Of a DNA stretch of 64,000 nucleotides, positions 39,624 to 47,616 are shown one piece after another. The stretch's first letter is position 1. Each line of letters opens with the position of its first letter. This DNA comes from Pseudomonas sp. GGS8 (GTDB lineage Bacteria > Pseudomonadota > Gammaproteobacteria > Pseudomonadales > Pseudomonadaceae), in NCBI RefSeq assembly GCF_024168645.1, contig NZ_JALJWF010000001.1, positions 3,165,501-3,229,500 on the forward strand, read 5' to 3'. Under the pieces are notes generated by a model that saw only the letters and a program-made list of their open reading frames with translations, made no database searches and had not been told where the DNA came from. The position numbers and the translations under genes are program-made.

Positions 39624-40481
39624 GTGAGTCTCACAGTCGTTGCGCAGCGAATGGGTATAACGAGCTTTCAGCGTCTGGTGACTGGTCTTGTCTTGAGTAC
39701 CTTGCTGGTCGGTTGCTCCAGCACCAAATCGAGTAGCGTGGGAGTTGTCGAACGCAACAATGCGGTCGCCCAGCGTCCCGCCGTAACCACCGGCCAGTAC
39801 GTTGTTCGGCCCAAGGACACATTGTTCTCCATCGCCTTTCGCTATGGCTGGGACTACAAAGCCCTCGCGGCAAGGAACAACATTCCTACGCCTTACACGA
39901 TCCATCCGGGTCAGACGATTCGCTTTGACGGTCGCAATGATTCAACGCCGACAGCGGTGGTGAGTTCGTCCAGTTCCTCGCCTTCGTCGTCGAGCAAAAC
40001 CACGGTAATTCGGCGCCAGGCAAACGGCACGACGACCAGTACAACAGTGCTCGCACCGTCCGTCGCCAGCAAGCCGGCACCCGCTCCACTGCCTCCTGCC
40101 GGTCCGGCCCCGACGGGCTGGGGGTGGCCTTCTAGTGGCATTCTGATTGGAAAATTCTCTTCAAACGGTAGTTTGAATAAAGGAATTGATATCGCCGGGG
40201 ATTTGGGACAGCCTGTTTTAGCTGCGTCTGATGGGACGGTGGTATACGCCGGGAGTGGCTTAAGGGGCTACGGCGAATTAGTCATCATCAAACACAGCGA
40301 TACCTACGTCAGTGCCTACGGTCATAACCGCAGGCTGTTGGTTCGGGAGGGGCAGCAGGTCAAAGTCGGACAGACAATTGCCGAAATGGGGTCAACGGGT
40401 ACAGACCGGGTGAAACTGCATTTTGAGATTCGCCGACAAGGTAAACCTGTAGATCCGCTGCAGTTCCTGCCACGTCGTTGA
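39624..40481 (+). CDS. nlpD: LysM/M23 lipoprotein NlpD (amidase activator type)
   Basis: 285 residues. A GTG start with GGGAG upstream gives a lipoprotein signal whose lipobox is LLVGC (Cys at about residue 32). A LysM peptidoglycan-binding domain follows (YVVRPKDTLFSIAFRYGWDY, about 53-98), then a low-complexity Ser/Thr/Pro/Ala linker (about 108-160) and a C-terminal M23 domain. The M23 zinc site is degenerate: GIDIAGD replaces the usual HxGxD ligand motif, while YGH and LHFEIR remain. This fits the NlpD/EnvC class, which activates amidases without cutting peptidoglycan itself. The rpoS promoter of pseudomonads lies within this gene. Confidence 0.92.
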   Translation: MSLTVVAQRMGITSFQRLVTGLVLSTLLVGCSSTKSSSVGVVERNNAVAQRPAVTTGQYVVRPKDTLFSIAFRYGWDYKALAARNNIPTPYTIHPGQTIRFDGRNDSTPTAVVSSSSSSPSSSSKTTVIRRQANGTTTSTTVLAPSVASKPAPAPLPPAGPAPTGWGWPSSGILIGKFSSNGSLNKGIDIAGDLGQPVLAASDGTVVYAGSGLRGYGELVIIKHSDTYVSAYGHNRRLLVREGQQVKVGQTIAEMGSTGTDRVKLHFEIRRQGKPVDPLQFLPRR

Positions 40482-40587
40482 TTTGTTAGCCAGCCTGTTC
40501 CGTCACGTAGAGGGAACAGGCTCCAGCGTTGCCAAGGATCAAGGCGCCGCTTGAGCTTGAGGTCGAACTCACCAAAGGACTATAACA

Positions 40588-41592
40588 ATGGCTCTCAGTA
40601 AAGAAGTGCCGGAGTTTGACATCGACGATGAGGTTCTCCTTATGGAGACCGGCATCGCTATGGATTCGATGTCGAATGATGAAGGGGATGCACCTTCCGT
40701 TCGTGCCAAATCCAGACACTCCGCTTCGTTAAAGCAACACAAGTACATCGACTACACCCGGGCACTCGATGCCACGCAGCTGTACCTCAACGAAATCGGC
40801 TTTTCCCCATTGCTCTCCCCGGAAGAAGAAGTTCATTTTGCGCGCTTGTCGCAAAGTGGTGATCCGGCCGGACGCAAGCGCATGATTGAAAGCAACCTGC
40901 GGCTGGTGGTGAAAATCGCCCGGCGTTACGTCAATCGTGGGCTGTCGCTGCTGGACCTGATCGAAGAGGGTAACCTCGGCCTGATCCGGGCAGTGGAAAA
41001 GTTCGATCCAGAACGCGGCTTCCGCTTTTCGACCTACGCCACCTGGTGGATTCGTCAGACCATCGAACGCGCGATCATGAATCAGACCCGGACCATCCGG
41101 TTACCTATCCATGTGGTCAAAGAGCTCAACGTGTACTTGCGGGCTGCACGGGAGCTGACTCAAAAGCTCGACCATGAACCCTCACCCGAAGAAATCGCCA
41201 ACCTGCTGGAAAAACCGGTAGGCGAGGTCAAGCGCATGCTCGGCCTGAATGAGCGGGTTTCTTCGGTCGACGTCTCGCTGGGTCCGGATTCGGATAAAAC
41301 CCTGTTGGACACCCTGACCGATGACCGCCCGACCGATCCATGCGAGTTGTTACAGGATGACGACCTGTCGCAGAGCATCGATCAATGGCTCTCGGAGCTG
41401 ACCGACAAGCAACGCGAGGTGGTCGTACGCCGCTTCGGCTTGCGAGGTCACGAGAGCAGCACGCTTGAAGATGTCGGCTTGGAAATCGGCCTTACCCGGG
41501 AGCGGGTCAGGCAAATCCAGGTGGAAGGCCTCAAGCGTCTTCGGGAGATTCTCGAGAAAAACGGCCTGTCGAGTGAGTCGCTGTTCCAATAA
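40588..41592 (+). CDS. rpoS: RNA polymerase sigma factor RpoS (stationary phase)
   Basis: 334 residues, a sigma70-family group 2 factor. Region 1.2/2 includes [44 protein letters not shown] and the promoter-melting block [19 protein letters not shown]. Region 4 has the [23 protein letters not shown]. It controls stationary-phase and stress genes, in fluorescent pseudomonads also secondary metabolites. A terminator follows, then rsmZ. Confidence 0.98.
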   Translation: MALSKEVPEFDIDDEVLLMETGIAMDSMSNDEGDAPSVRAKSRHSASLKQHKYIDYTRALDATQLYLNEIGFSPLLSPEEEVHFARLSQSGDPAGRKRMIESNLRLVVKIARRYVNRGLSLLDLIEEGNLGLIRAVEKFDPERGFRFSTYATWWIRQTIERAIMNQTRTIRLPIHVVKELNVYLRAARELTQKLDHEPSPEEIANLLEKPVGEVKRMLGLNERVSSVDVSLGPDSDKTLLDTLTDDRPTDPCELLQDDDLSQSIDQWLSELTDKQREVVVRRFGLRGHESSTLEDVGLEIGLTRERVRQIQVEGLKRLREILEKNGLSSESLFQ

Positions 41593-41617
41593 GCCATTCG
41601 CTCAACCAGCAACAAAA

Positions 41618-41645
41618 GCCCCGACTGGTTCGGGGCTTTTTGCTG
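41618..41645 (+). terminator. Intrinsic terminator of rpoS
   Basis: AGCCCCGA, a short loop (CTGGT) and TCGGGGCT followed by TTTT, 26 bases after the rpoS stop. Confidence 0.88.
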
Positions 41646-41701
41646 TTGGGAAGATGAAGGTGCGTTGGTATTGGCGCCACCTCAGGTTTGTAGTCTCGTG
41701 G

Positions 41702-41719
41702 TGTAAGTCTTTGCTTACT
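41702..41719 (+). promoter_or_regulatory. GacA-type upstream activating sequence of rsmZ
   Basis: TGTAAG-TCTTTG-CTTACT matches the known GacA box TGTAAG-N6-CTTACA with one mismatch. It lies about 180 bases upstream of the predicted rsmZ start, the distance established for rsmZ in fluorescent pseudomonads. A possible core promoter is TTGCTC (41856-41861) with TAGTAT (41878-41883), 16-base spacer. Confidence 0.85.
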
Positions 41720-41890
41720 CTTTCGTAAGTGTTCATTATTTTTACACCCTGGCAGTTGTCTATTCGAAGCGTGTAGTAATTATAAGTTATTGATTTATAT
41801 GCTTATTTTATTAAGTTAACAGCATATTACAGATGATTTCAGCCATGGAGGCCGATTGCTCTTGGTGGGGAATCCTCTAGTATTTGAACT

Positions 41891-42021
41891 GTGTCGACGG
41901 ATAGACACGCCCTTCAAGGAAGAGGGGAACGGACATCGCAGGATGCGATTCATCAGGACGATGAAAAGGAACACATGGAATAGGGAAAAAATGTGGGCGG
42001 GTCAAACCGCCCCTTTTTTTT
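41891..42021 (+). ncRNA. rsmZ: Regulatory RNA RsmZ (RsmA/RsmE sponge)
   Basis: An untranslated RNA of about 130 bases between rpoS and fdxA, the conserved rsmZ position. It begins TGTCGACGGATAGACAC, a stem exposing a GGA, and contains further exposed GGA motifs: CAAGGAAG, ACGGACAT, CAGGATGC, CATCAGGACGATG, AAGGAACAC and ATGGAAT. It ends in a terminator, GGGCGG-GTCAAA-CCGCCC plus eight T (41995-42021). Known role: under GacS/GacA it titrates the translational repressors RsmA/RsmE and so releases exoproduct and biocontrol genes. Exact 5' end is inferred from the promoter and from recalled homologues. Confidence 0.93.
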
Positions 42022-42033
42022 GCCTGCAGAAAA

Positions 42034-42061
42034 GCAAAAAGGCCCGCAAGGGGCCTTTTCG
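42034..42061 (-). terminator. Terminator of fdxA (convergent with rsmZ)
   Basis: On the minus strand AAAAGGCCCC-TTGC-GGGCCTTTTTGC forms a GC stem with a U run, about 16 bases after the fdxA stop. It lies only 13 bases from the end of rsmZ on the other strand. Confidence 0.85.
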
Positions 42062-42076
42062 GGAACGCGAGGGAAA

Positions 42077-42400
42077 TCAGCGTTCGAGGTGTTCGATTTT
42101 GCCTGGCTTGCCATCCCATTCAGCGGAATCGGGCAATGGATCTTTCCGTTCAGTGATGTTTGGCCATACCTCGGCCAATTCCATGTTCAGCTGAATGAAG
42201 TTTTCCATGCCGGTGGGAACTTCATCTTCGGAGAAGATGGCCACGGCAGGGCATTCGGGTTCGCACAGTGCGCAGTCGATGCACTCATCCGGGTGAATCA
42301 CCAGGAAGTTCGGGCCTTCGTAAAAGCAGTCCACCGGACAGACTTCTACGCAGTCGGTGTACTTGCACTTGATGCAGTTGTCGGTGACGACGAAGGTCAT
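42077..42400 (-). CDS. fdxA: 7Fe ferredoxin FdxA
   Basis: 107 residues, a small acidic electron carrier with one [3Fe-4S] and one [4Fe-4S] cluster. The N-terminal cysteines are in [20 protein letters not shown], and the second set is in [18 protein letters not shown]. The C-terminal extension of about 50 residues is the Azotobacter/Pseudomonas FdI type. It lies between rsmZ and mutS, as in other pseudomonads. Confidence 0.96.
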   Translation of the reverse strand: MTFVVTDNCIKCKYTDCVEVCPVDCFYEGPNFLVIHPDECIDCALCEPECPAVAIFSEDEVPTGMENFIQLNMELAEVWPNITERKDPLPDSAEWDGKPGKIEHLER

Positions 42401-42542
42401 TTCTAATTTTCTCCTCAGGCGGCGGCAGCGGAGCCCCTTCAGGACGGGGTCGCCAGGTTCGGGAGCGATAGTCTGCAGGCCAGGCTATGAGCCTGCAGCA
42501 TCCCAAACCGCGCGAGATTCTAACAGCTTGCAGGCAAGTGCG

Positions 42543-45122
42543 TTAGATCCGTGTCTTTAATGTATAGAGCATTTCCAACGCCTTGCGCGGTGTCAGGTCA
42601 TCCAGGTCGAGCTTGGCCAGTTCATCCAGCACCGGGTGCGGCAGGCTGGCGAACATGTCGCTCTGCTGAGGCGCCACAGGCTTGCCTTTGGCCGGCGCTG
42701 GCATTTCATGAGGCAGCGCCGTGGATTCCAGTCGGCTCAAGTGTTCACGGGCACGCACGATCACTTCGCTCGGCACACCGGCCAACTGCGCAACCGCCAA
42801 GCCATAGCTCTGGCTGGCAGGCCCAGGCAGCACGTGGTGCAGGAACACGATGCGTTCGTTGTGCTCGGTGGCATTGAGGTGCACGTTGGCTACTAGCGGT
42901 TGGGCTTCCGGCAGCACCGTCAGCTCGAAATAGTGAGTGGCGAACAGTGTATAGGCCCGCAGCTGTGCCAGACGTTCGGCCGCGGCCCACGCCAGGGACA
43001 AGCCGTCGAAAGTGCTGGTGCCGCGACCGACTTCGTCCATCAGCACCAGGCTGCGCTCGGTGGCATTGTGCAGGATGTTCGCGGTTTCGCTCATTTCGAC
43101 CATGAAGGTCGAACGCCCGCCCGCCAAGTCATCGCTGGAACCGATCCGGGTAAATATCCGGTCGACCAGGGACAACTCGCAACTGGCCGCCGGCACGAAG
43201 CTACCGATGTGCGCCAGCAGCACGACCAACGCGGTCTGGCGCATGTAGGTGGATTTACCGCCCATGTTCGGACCGGTGATCACCAGCATGCGGGTGCTGT
43301 CATCGAGGCTCAGGTCGTTGGCCACGAACGGTGTGGTGAGTACTTGCTCGACCACCGGGTGACGACCCTGGCTGATGCGCATGCAGGGCTCGCTGACGAA
43401 GCGCGGGCAGTTCAGGTCCAGATTCAGTGCACGCTCGGCGAGGTTGCTCAGTACGTCCAGTTCGGCCAGTGCGGCGGCTGTGTCTTGCAGGGGGGGCAAC
43501 TGGGCGATCAGGTCTTCGAGCAGCGCTTCGTAGAGCATCTTCTCGCGCGCCAGGGCGCGGCTCTTGGCTGACAGCGCCTTGTCTTCGAACGCTTTCAGTT
43601 CCGGGGTGATGAAGCGCTCGGCGCCCTTGAGGGTCTGGCGACGGATATAGTCCGCCGGTGCCGACTCGGCCTGCTTGCTCGGCAGTTCAATGAAATAGCC
43701 GTGAATGCGGTTGTAACCGACCTTGAGGTTGGCCAGGCCGGTGCGGGTCTTTTCGCGGGCTTCCAGATCGATGAGGAACTGCCCGGCGTTTTCGCTGAGC
43801 GATTGCAGCTCGTCGAGTTCGCTGTCGTAACCGGTTTTCAACACACCGCCATCACGGATCACCGCTGGCGGGTTGTCGATGATGGCTTTTTCCAGCAGTG
43901 CTGCCAGTTCCGGGTAGGTGCTGGTGGTCGTTGCCAGTTGAATGATGTGCGGAGCTTCAAGCTCGGCCATCGCCACCTGCAACTCTGGTAGGGCGCCGAG
44001 GGCATCGCGCAGACGCGCCAGGTCACGAGGACGGGCATTGCGCAGGCCGATCCGCGCCAGAATCCGCTCGATGTCACCGATTTCCTTGAGCTGCGGTTGC
44101 AGTTTCTCGAAACGATAACGGTCAAGCAGGCAGGTAATCGACGTCTGACGCGCCAGCAATACGGTCAAATCCCGCAGCGGACGATTCAGCCAGCGGGTCA
44201 GCAAACGGCTGCCCATGGCGGTCTGGCAGCGATCGACCACCGATTGCAACGTGTTGTCGCGACCACCGGCCAGGTTGGTATCCAGTTCCAGGTTGCGACG
44301 GCTGGCGCCGTCCAGCACCACGGTGTCGTCCAGGCGTTCATGACGCAGGCTGCGCAAGTGCGGCAGGGCAGTGCGCTGGGTTTCCTTGGCGTAGCTGAGC
44401 AGGCAGCCAGCAGCGCCGATCGCCAGGGTCAGATTCTCGCAGCCGAAACCTTTCAGGTCCTGGGTAGAAAACTGCTGGCAAAGACTTTTCAACGCCGAGT
44501 CACGCTCGAAATCCCACGGCGCACGGCGACGTACCCCACGACGTTTCTCCGCCGGCAGGTCTTTCGGCCAGTCGTCCGGGATCATCAGCTCAACCGGATT
44601 GACCCGCTCCAGCTCCGCCAGCAGATTTTCCCAGCCCTTGATCTCCAGCACGGTGAAGTTGCCGCTGGTGATGTCCAGCACCGCCAGACCGAACAGACGC
44701 TCGTCACCCAGCACCGCCGCGATCAGGTTGTCCCGACGCTCATCCAGCAGCGCTTCATCGCTGACCGTGCCGGGCGTGATGATCCGCACCACCTGACGAT
44801 CCACTGGGCCTTTGCTGGTGGCCGGGTCGCCGACCTGCTCACAGATCACCACCGATTCGCCGAGCTTCACCAGTTTCGCCAGGTAACCTTCCGCGGCGTG
44901 GTAAGGAATCCCACACATCGGAATCGCCTGACCCGCCGATTGCCCACGAGCCGTCAGGGTGATGTCCAGCAACTTGGCGGCCTTCTTCGCATCTTCATAG
45001 AAGATCTCGTAGAAGTCGCCCATGCGATAGAACATCAGCTGGTCGGGGTGCTGATTCTTCAGGCGCCAGTACTGCTGCATCATTGGCGTGTGGGAGGACA
45101 GATCGGAGACGGCTTTATTCAT
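42543..45122 (-). CDS. mutS: DNA mismatch repair protein MutS
   Basis: 859 residues. It recognises mismatches and recruits MutL. The mismatch-reading motif is [15 protein letters not shown] near the N-terminus. The C-terminal ABC-type ATPase has Walker [15 protein letters not shown], Walker [17 protein letters not shown] and the dimer-interface THYFEL. The start at 45122 ([10 protein letters not shown]) gives family length; the frame is open further upstream to 45266 but would run through the repressor promoter region. The mutS-cinA interval downstream is a known insertion site for tailocin loci in the P. fluorescens group. Confidence 0.96.
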   Translation of the reverse strand: MNKAVSDLSSHTPMMQQYWRLKNQHPDQLMFYRMGDFYEIFYEDAKKAAKLLDITLTARGQSAGQAIPMCGIPYHAAEGYLAKLVKLGESVVICEQVGDPATSKGPVDRQVVRIITPGTVSDEALLDERRDNLIAAVLGDERLFGLAVLDITSGNFTVLEIKGWENLLAELERVNPVELMIPDDWPKDLPAEKRRGVRRRAPWDFERDSALKSLCQQFSTQDLKGFGCENLTLAIGAAGCLLSYAKETQRTALPHLRSLRHERLDDTVVLDGASRRNLELDTNLAGGRDNTLQSVVDRCQTAMGSRLLTRWLNRPLRDLTVLLARQTSITCLLDRYRFEKLQPQLKEIGDIERILARIGLRNARPRDLARLRDALGALPELQVAMAELEAPHIIQLATTTSTYPELAALLEKAIIDNPPAVIRDGGVLKTGYDSELDELQSLSENAGQFLIDLEAREKTRTGLANLKVGYNRIHGYFIELPSKQAESAPADYIRRQTLKGAERFITPELKAFEDKALSAKSRALAREKMLYEALLEDLIAQLPPLQDTAAALAELDVLSNLAERALNLDLNCPRFVSEPCMRISQGRHPVVEQVLTTPFVANDLSLDDSTRMLVITGPNMGGKSTYMRQTALVVLLAHIGSFVPAASCELSLVDRIFTRIGSSDDLAGGRSTFMVEMSETANILHNATERSLVLMDEVGRGTSTFDGLSLAWAAAERLAQLRAYTLFATHYFELTVLPEAQPLVANVHLNATEHNERIVFLHHVLPGPASQSYGLAVAQLAGVPSEVIVRAREHLSRLESTALPHEMPAPAKGKPVAPQQSDMFASLPHPVLDELAKLDLDDLTPRKALEMLYTLKTRI

Positions 45123-45261
45123 TGGATATAGGCAAATTCGTTGAAAGGTGTGGGGCAAAGGAGGGGCATCGGCCCGGCTTTTCCGCGATGGGCGCAAGGT
45201 TACCATGGGCGGTCCGCCCGACGCAGGCATGAAAACCCCAAGGCAATTTATCGTGGGTTTA

Positions 45262-45285
45262 TGCACAAATTATGCAATTTGGCAT
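45262..45285. promoter_or_regulatory. Candidate autoregulatory operator upstream of the tailocin repressor
   Basis: TGCAC-AAATT-ATGCA (45262-45276) has the same architecture as the first operator of the tailocin promoter (TGCAT-N5-ATGCA), with one mismatch. A further half-site pair, TGCA-ATTTG-GCAT, overlaps it to 45285. TTATGCA occurs three times between 45259 and 45326, the last overlapping the repressor start codon. This suggests self-repression. Confidence 0.55.
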
Positions 45286-45321
45286 TTGTCTTCCGAAAAA
45301 AGATCAAGCACTATTCGCGTT

Positions 45322-46056
45322 ATGCAAAAACGCAATGTTTCTACCGTCTTAAGAGCGCTGCTCGATCAGCACGGGATCTCCCCCACGGAGCTTCACCGTC
45401 GCACCGGCGTGCCTCAATCCACTCTCTCGCGCATCCTCAGCGGGAAGATCGTCGATCCTTCGGATAAACATATCTCGAAGATTGCCGAATACTTTTCTGT
45501 GAGCACCGATCAGTTGCGGGGCCGCGCGGATGTCGCGCCGGCCGCCAGCGCCGGGCGCGATGAATTGCATTCGGAGCTCAAGGACATAAGCCTGTGGGAC
45601 GACGATACGCCTGTCGATGACGACGAGGTATCTGTCCCCTTTCTTCGCGAGGTTGAATTGGCTGCTGGATCAGGAAGATTCGTCATCGAAGAGAGCGAGC
45701 GCTCTAGCCTGCGCTTCGGCAAGCGCAGCTTGCGCCACAACGGTGTGCAGTTCGACCAGGCCAAATGCGTGACCGTGCGTGGCAACAGCATGTTGCCGGT
45801 ACTGCGCGACGGCGCCACGGTGGGGGTGAATGCCGGTAAATGCGGGATTGGCGACATCATCGACGGCGACCTGTACGCCATCAACCACAACGGCCAGTTG
45901 CGGGTGAAACAGCTTTATCGCCTGCCTACCGGGATTCGCCTGCGCAGCTTCAATCGCGATGAGCATCCGGATGAGGACTACAGCTTCCAGGAAATCCAGG
46001 AAGAGCAAATCGTCATCCTTGGTCACGTCTTCTGGTGGGGCATGTACGCCCGCTAA
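45322..46056 (+). CDS. LexA/CI-like SOS-cleavable repressor (PrtR-type) of the tailocin locus
   Basis: 244 residues. N-terminal XRE HTH (about 5-60: ISPTELHRRTGVPQSTLSRI). An acidic linker follows, then an S24 (LexA-type) peptidase domain with the probable self-cleavage bond A115-G116 in ELAAGSG, nucleophile S156 in RGNSMLPVL and base K196 in LRVKQLY. By analogy with PrtR and lambda CI, RecA filaments formed after DNA damage trigger self-cleavage and release the tail genes. The start at 45322 was chosen because likely operators lie just upstream; longer frames (45148 or 45229) would place them in the coding sequence. Ribosome site is weak. It is divergent from mutS and followed by a terminator. 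Confidence 0.85.
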   Translation: MQKRNVSTVLRALLDQHGISPTELHRRTGVPQSTLSRILSGKIVDPSDKHISKIAEYFSVSTDQLRGRADVAPAASAGRDELHSELKDISLWDDDTPVDDDEVSVPFLREVELAAGSGRFVIEESERSSLRFGKRSLRHNGVQFDQAKCVTVRGNSMLPVLRDGATVGVNAGKCGIGDIIDGDLYAINHNGQLRVKQLYRLPTGIRLRSFNRDEHPDEDYSFQEIQEEQIVILGHVFWWGMYAR

Positions 46057-46073
46057 CCTCACCGCTGTCAGAT

Positions 46074-46101
46074 AAAACCCGTCGCCCGACGGGTTTTTTT
46101 T
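46074..46101 (+). terminator. Intrinsic terminator of the repressor gene
   Basis: AAACCCGTC-GCCC-GACGGG followed by eight T, 18 bases after the stop. It separates the repressor transcript from the tailocin promoter 90 bases further on. Confidence 0.9.
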
Positions 46102-46152
46102 CGCCTGCCGAAAACCGCCAACGCCTTTGTCTGTGGGCCTTTCATGCGCCTG

Positions 46153-46216
46153 TGCATTTTCAATGCATAAACAAATGCATTTATGCATTGACTGTATATG
46201 CATACATGCATATTCT
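46153..46216 (+). promoter_or_regulatory. Tailocin promoter with three-operator array
   Basis: Core promoter: TTGACT (46188-46193), 17-base spacer, TATTCT (46211-46216). Three palindromes of the form TGCAT-n-ATGCA overlap it: 46153-46167 (5-base centre), 46176-46187 (2-base centre) and 46199-46210 (2-base centre, wholly in the spacer). Their centres are about 21.5 and 23 bases apart, roughly two helical turns. This is the layout expected for cooperative binding of a CI/LexA-like dimer. The spacer also holds CTGTATATGCATACAT (46192-46207), one base from a LexA box CTG-N10-CAG. Confidence 0.75.
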
Positions 46217-46566
46217 TTGTCTCAAGCCGCTCAACAAAGCGGCTCGAAACGAAGCTCTTTAGTTCCACCACAAAGGCAGCGATGAACCGGCCTCAACGGT
46301 TCAGAGGGTTGGCAACTGACCCGGGTGTGCAGCGTAAAGCACCAGAAGCAGTTATCCGGCGGGCAGGGACCGCGGTCGGAAAAACAATTTGAATCGATCC
46401 GTACCGCGCCAGTAGCGCCGAAAGATCACGCAAGCGCATTACTGAAAAGCCTGGGTGACCGGGCTTTTTGGAATGCCTGCCTACATCAGGCATATCAACC
46501 CTCATCCGGGACCGTAATTCCAGCAAACCGCTGTGCAATCCATTCATTCGACTCAATAGGTAAAAC
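46217..46566 (+). promoter_or_regulatory. Structured leader of the tailocin transcript
   Basis: About 345 bases separate the promoter from the first large gene. The region has several hairpins: AAGCCGCT/AGCGGCT (46223-46245), GAACCG/CGGTTC (about 46285-46305), GGGT...ACCC next to it, and a terminator-like stem AAAAGCC-TGGGTGACC-GGGCTTTT followed by a T at 46445-46468. A 36-codon ORF lies inside (see separate entry). The layout suggests attenuation or antitermination, but no known riboswitch or antiterminator was recognised. No PrtN activator gene is present in this gap. Confidence 0.45.
46282..46392 (+). CDS. Short ORF in the tailocin leader (possible leader peptide)
   Basis: 36 codons, ATG at 46282 preceded by AAAGG 8 bases upstream, ending TGA at 46392. 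The product is basic (about nine Arg/Lys) and has no recognised domain (MNRPQRFRGLATDPGVQRKA...). It overlaps the leader hairpins, so its translation could influence the downstream terminator-like stem. It may equally be chance. Confidence 0.3.
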   Translation: MNRPQRFRGLATDPGVQRKAPEAVIRRAGTAVGKTI

Positions 46567-47148
46567 ATGAACGTATTCAACAAAATCATTGGCCCGCTGA
46601 TGCTGACCATGGCTCTGTCCGGCGCTGCGGGCAGCGCTACTGCCGCAAACCTCCTGGTCAACGGCAGCTTTGAACAACCGGGTTGCAGCGACAGTTGCAT
46701 TCTGGACACGACGGCGAAAGCCAACTTCATCACCGGCTGGACGACCTTTCTGTCGGGCGCCGAATACTTCAACGTGCGCGCCTCGATTCCAGGCTCCGCC
46801 GCAGCGGAAGGCGCGGTGATTGTCGATCTGGCTAACAATATTTATGGCAACGGCGGCGGCATTCAGCAGAATTTCGCCACCGTAGTAGGGGCCAAGTATC
46901 GATTGACCTTCAGCCTGGGCAATTCGGTGTACGCCAGCCGCTCCGGTGATGGTGTCGTGCAAGTGAAGGTCGCCGGTCAGACCGCCACCTTCAACACGCC
47001 AACGGTCAAGGGTAGCGTTGTCGAGTGGAACACTGTGACTTATGACTTCACTGCGACCACGGCCCAAACCACTCTGGCCTTTTCCAATGAGCAGAACCCA
47101 TACGTCAACTTCGCTTTCATCGACAACGTGATCGTTGAAAAGCTGTAG
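46567..47148 (+). CDS. Secreted DUF642-like (galactose-binding-fold) protein
   Basis: 193 residues. A Sec signal peptide covers about residues 1-27 (KIIGPLMLTMALSGAAGSATA, cut before ANLLVNGSFE). The mature start NLLVNGSFEQPG and the pattern ending FAFIDNVIVEKL are typical of the DUF642/choice-of-anchor jelly-roll family, which binds carbohydrate in plants and bacteria. One Cys pair (CSDSC) may form a disulphide. No PEP-CTERM or other anchor is seen. It is the first large gene after the SOS-type promoter and lies just before the holin, which is unusual for a tailocin locus. Role unknown: it could bind glycans on the target, or be a passenger gene. Confidence 0.7.
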   Translation: MNVFNKIIGPLMLTMALSGAAGSATAANLLVNGSFEQPGCSDSCILDTTAKANFITGWTTFLSGAEYFNVRASIPGSAAAEGAVIVDLANNIYGNGGGIQQNFATVVGAKYRLTFSLGNSVYASRSGDGVVQVKVAGQTATFNTPTVKGSVVEWNTVTYDFTATTAQTTLAFSNEQNPYVNFAFIDNVIVEKL

Positions 47149-47218
47149 TTCTTCATCGATCAAAACCAGGCGGCTCATTTTCGAGAGGCCCATCTCATCG
47201 ATCCCAAGGAGGCGGGAC

Positions 47219-47569
47219 ATGACAAACGAGCAACAAGCGTTGCTGGACATGCCGATCTGGCTGGTCATCCTCCTCGCGGTGGCGGGCGGGGTGTCCGGCG
47301 AAATGTGGCGCGCCGACAAGGAGGGCGCCCGTGGCTGGTCGCTGTTGCGGCGCCTGGCCCTGCGGTCCGGAGCCTGCATGATCTGCGGGGTCTCGGCAAT
47401 CATGCTGCTGTACGCCGCCGGCTTGTCGATCTGGGCCGCCGGTGCCTTTGGCTGCCTGACGGCGATGGCGGGGGCGGACGTGGCCATCGGGCTTTACGAA
47501 CGCTGGGCCGCCAAGCGGATTGGCGTTTGCGAAGTGCCACCGCGCGATTCTCGTCCCGATCAACAGTGA
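47219..47569 (+). CDS. Tailocin holin
   Basis: 116 residues with an N-terminal hydrophobic helix (PIWLVILLAVAGGVSGEMW, about 11-29) and two closely spaced helices (about 50-95: CMICGVSAIMLLYAAGLSIW and AAGAFGCLTAMAGADVAIG), then a charged tail. Position and topology match the holin that opens R-pyocin clusters (PA0614 in P. aeruginosa, recalled). The start at 47219 has GGAGGCGGG 6-8 bases upstream. It would open the inner membrane to an endolysin at the end of induction. No endolysin is seen in this window. Confidence 0.8.
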   Translation: MTNEQQALLDMPIWLVILLAVAGGVSGEMWRADKEGARGWSLLRRLALRSGACMICGVSAIMLLYAAGLSIWAAGAFGCLTAMAGADVAIGLYERWAAKRIGVCEVPPRDSRPDQQ

Positions 47570-47616
47570 GCCGGCGTCGCTGATCTTCGCATTGCTATAG
47601 GAACAGGAGGCCATTA

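Noticed and set aside
45148..45321. Upstream extension of the repressor reading frame
   Set aside because: It would put the likely operators inside the coding sequence and has no better ribosome site.
46163..46211. CRISPR-like array from the repeated ATGCAT motif
   Set aside because: The units are 5-6 bases, palindromic and promoter-linked; spacers and repeats of CRISPR size are absent.
46293..46838. 181-codon minus-strand frame across the leader and the DUF642-like gene
   Set aside because: No ribosome site or domain; it overlaps the signal peptide and promoter-proximal region of a supported plus-strand gene.
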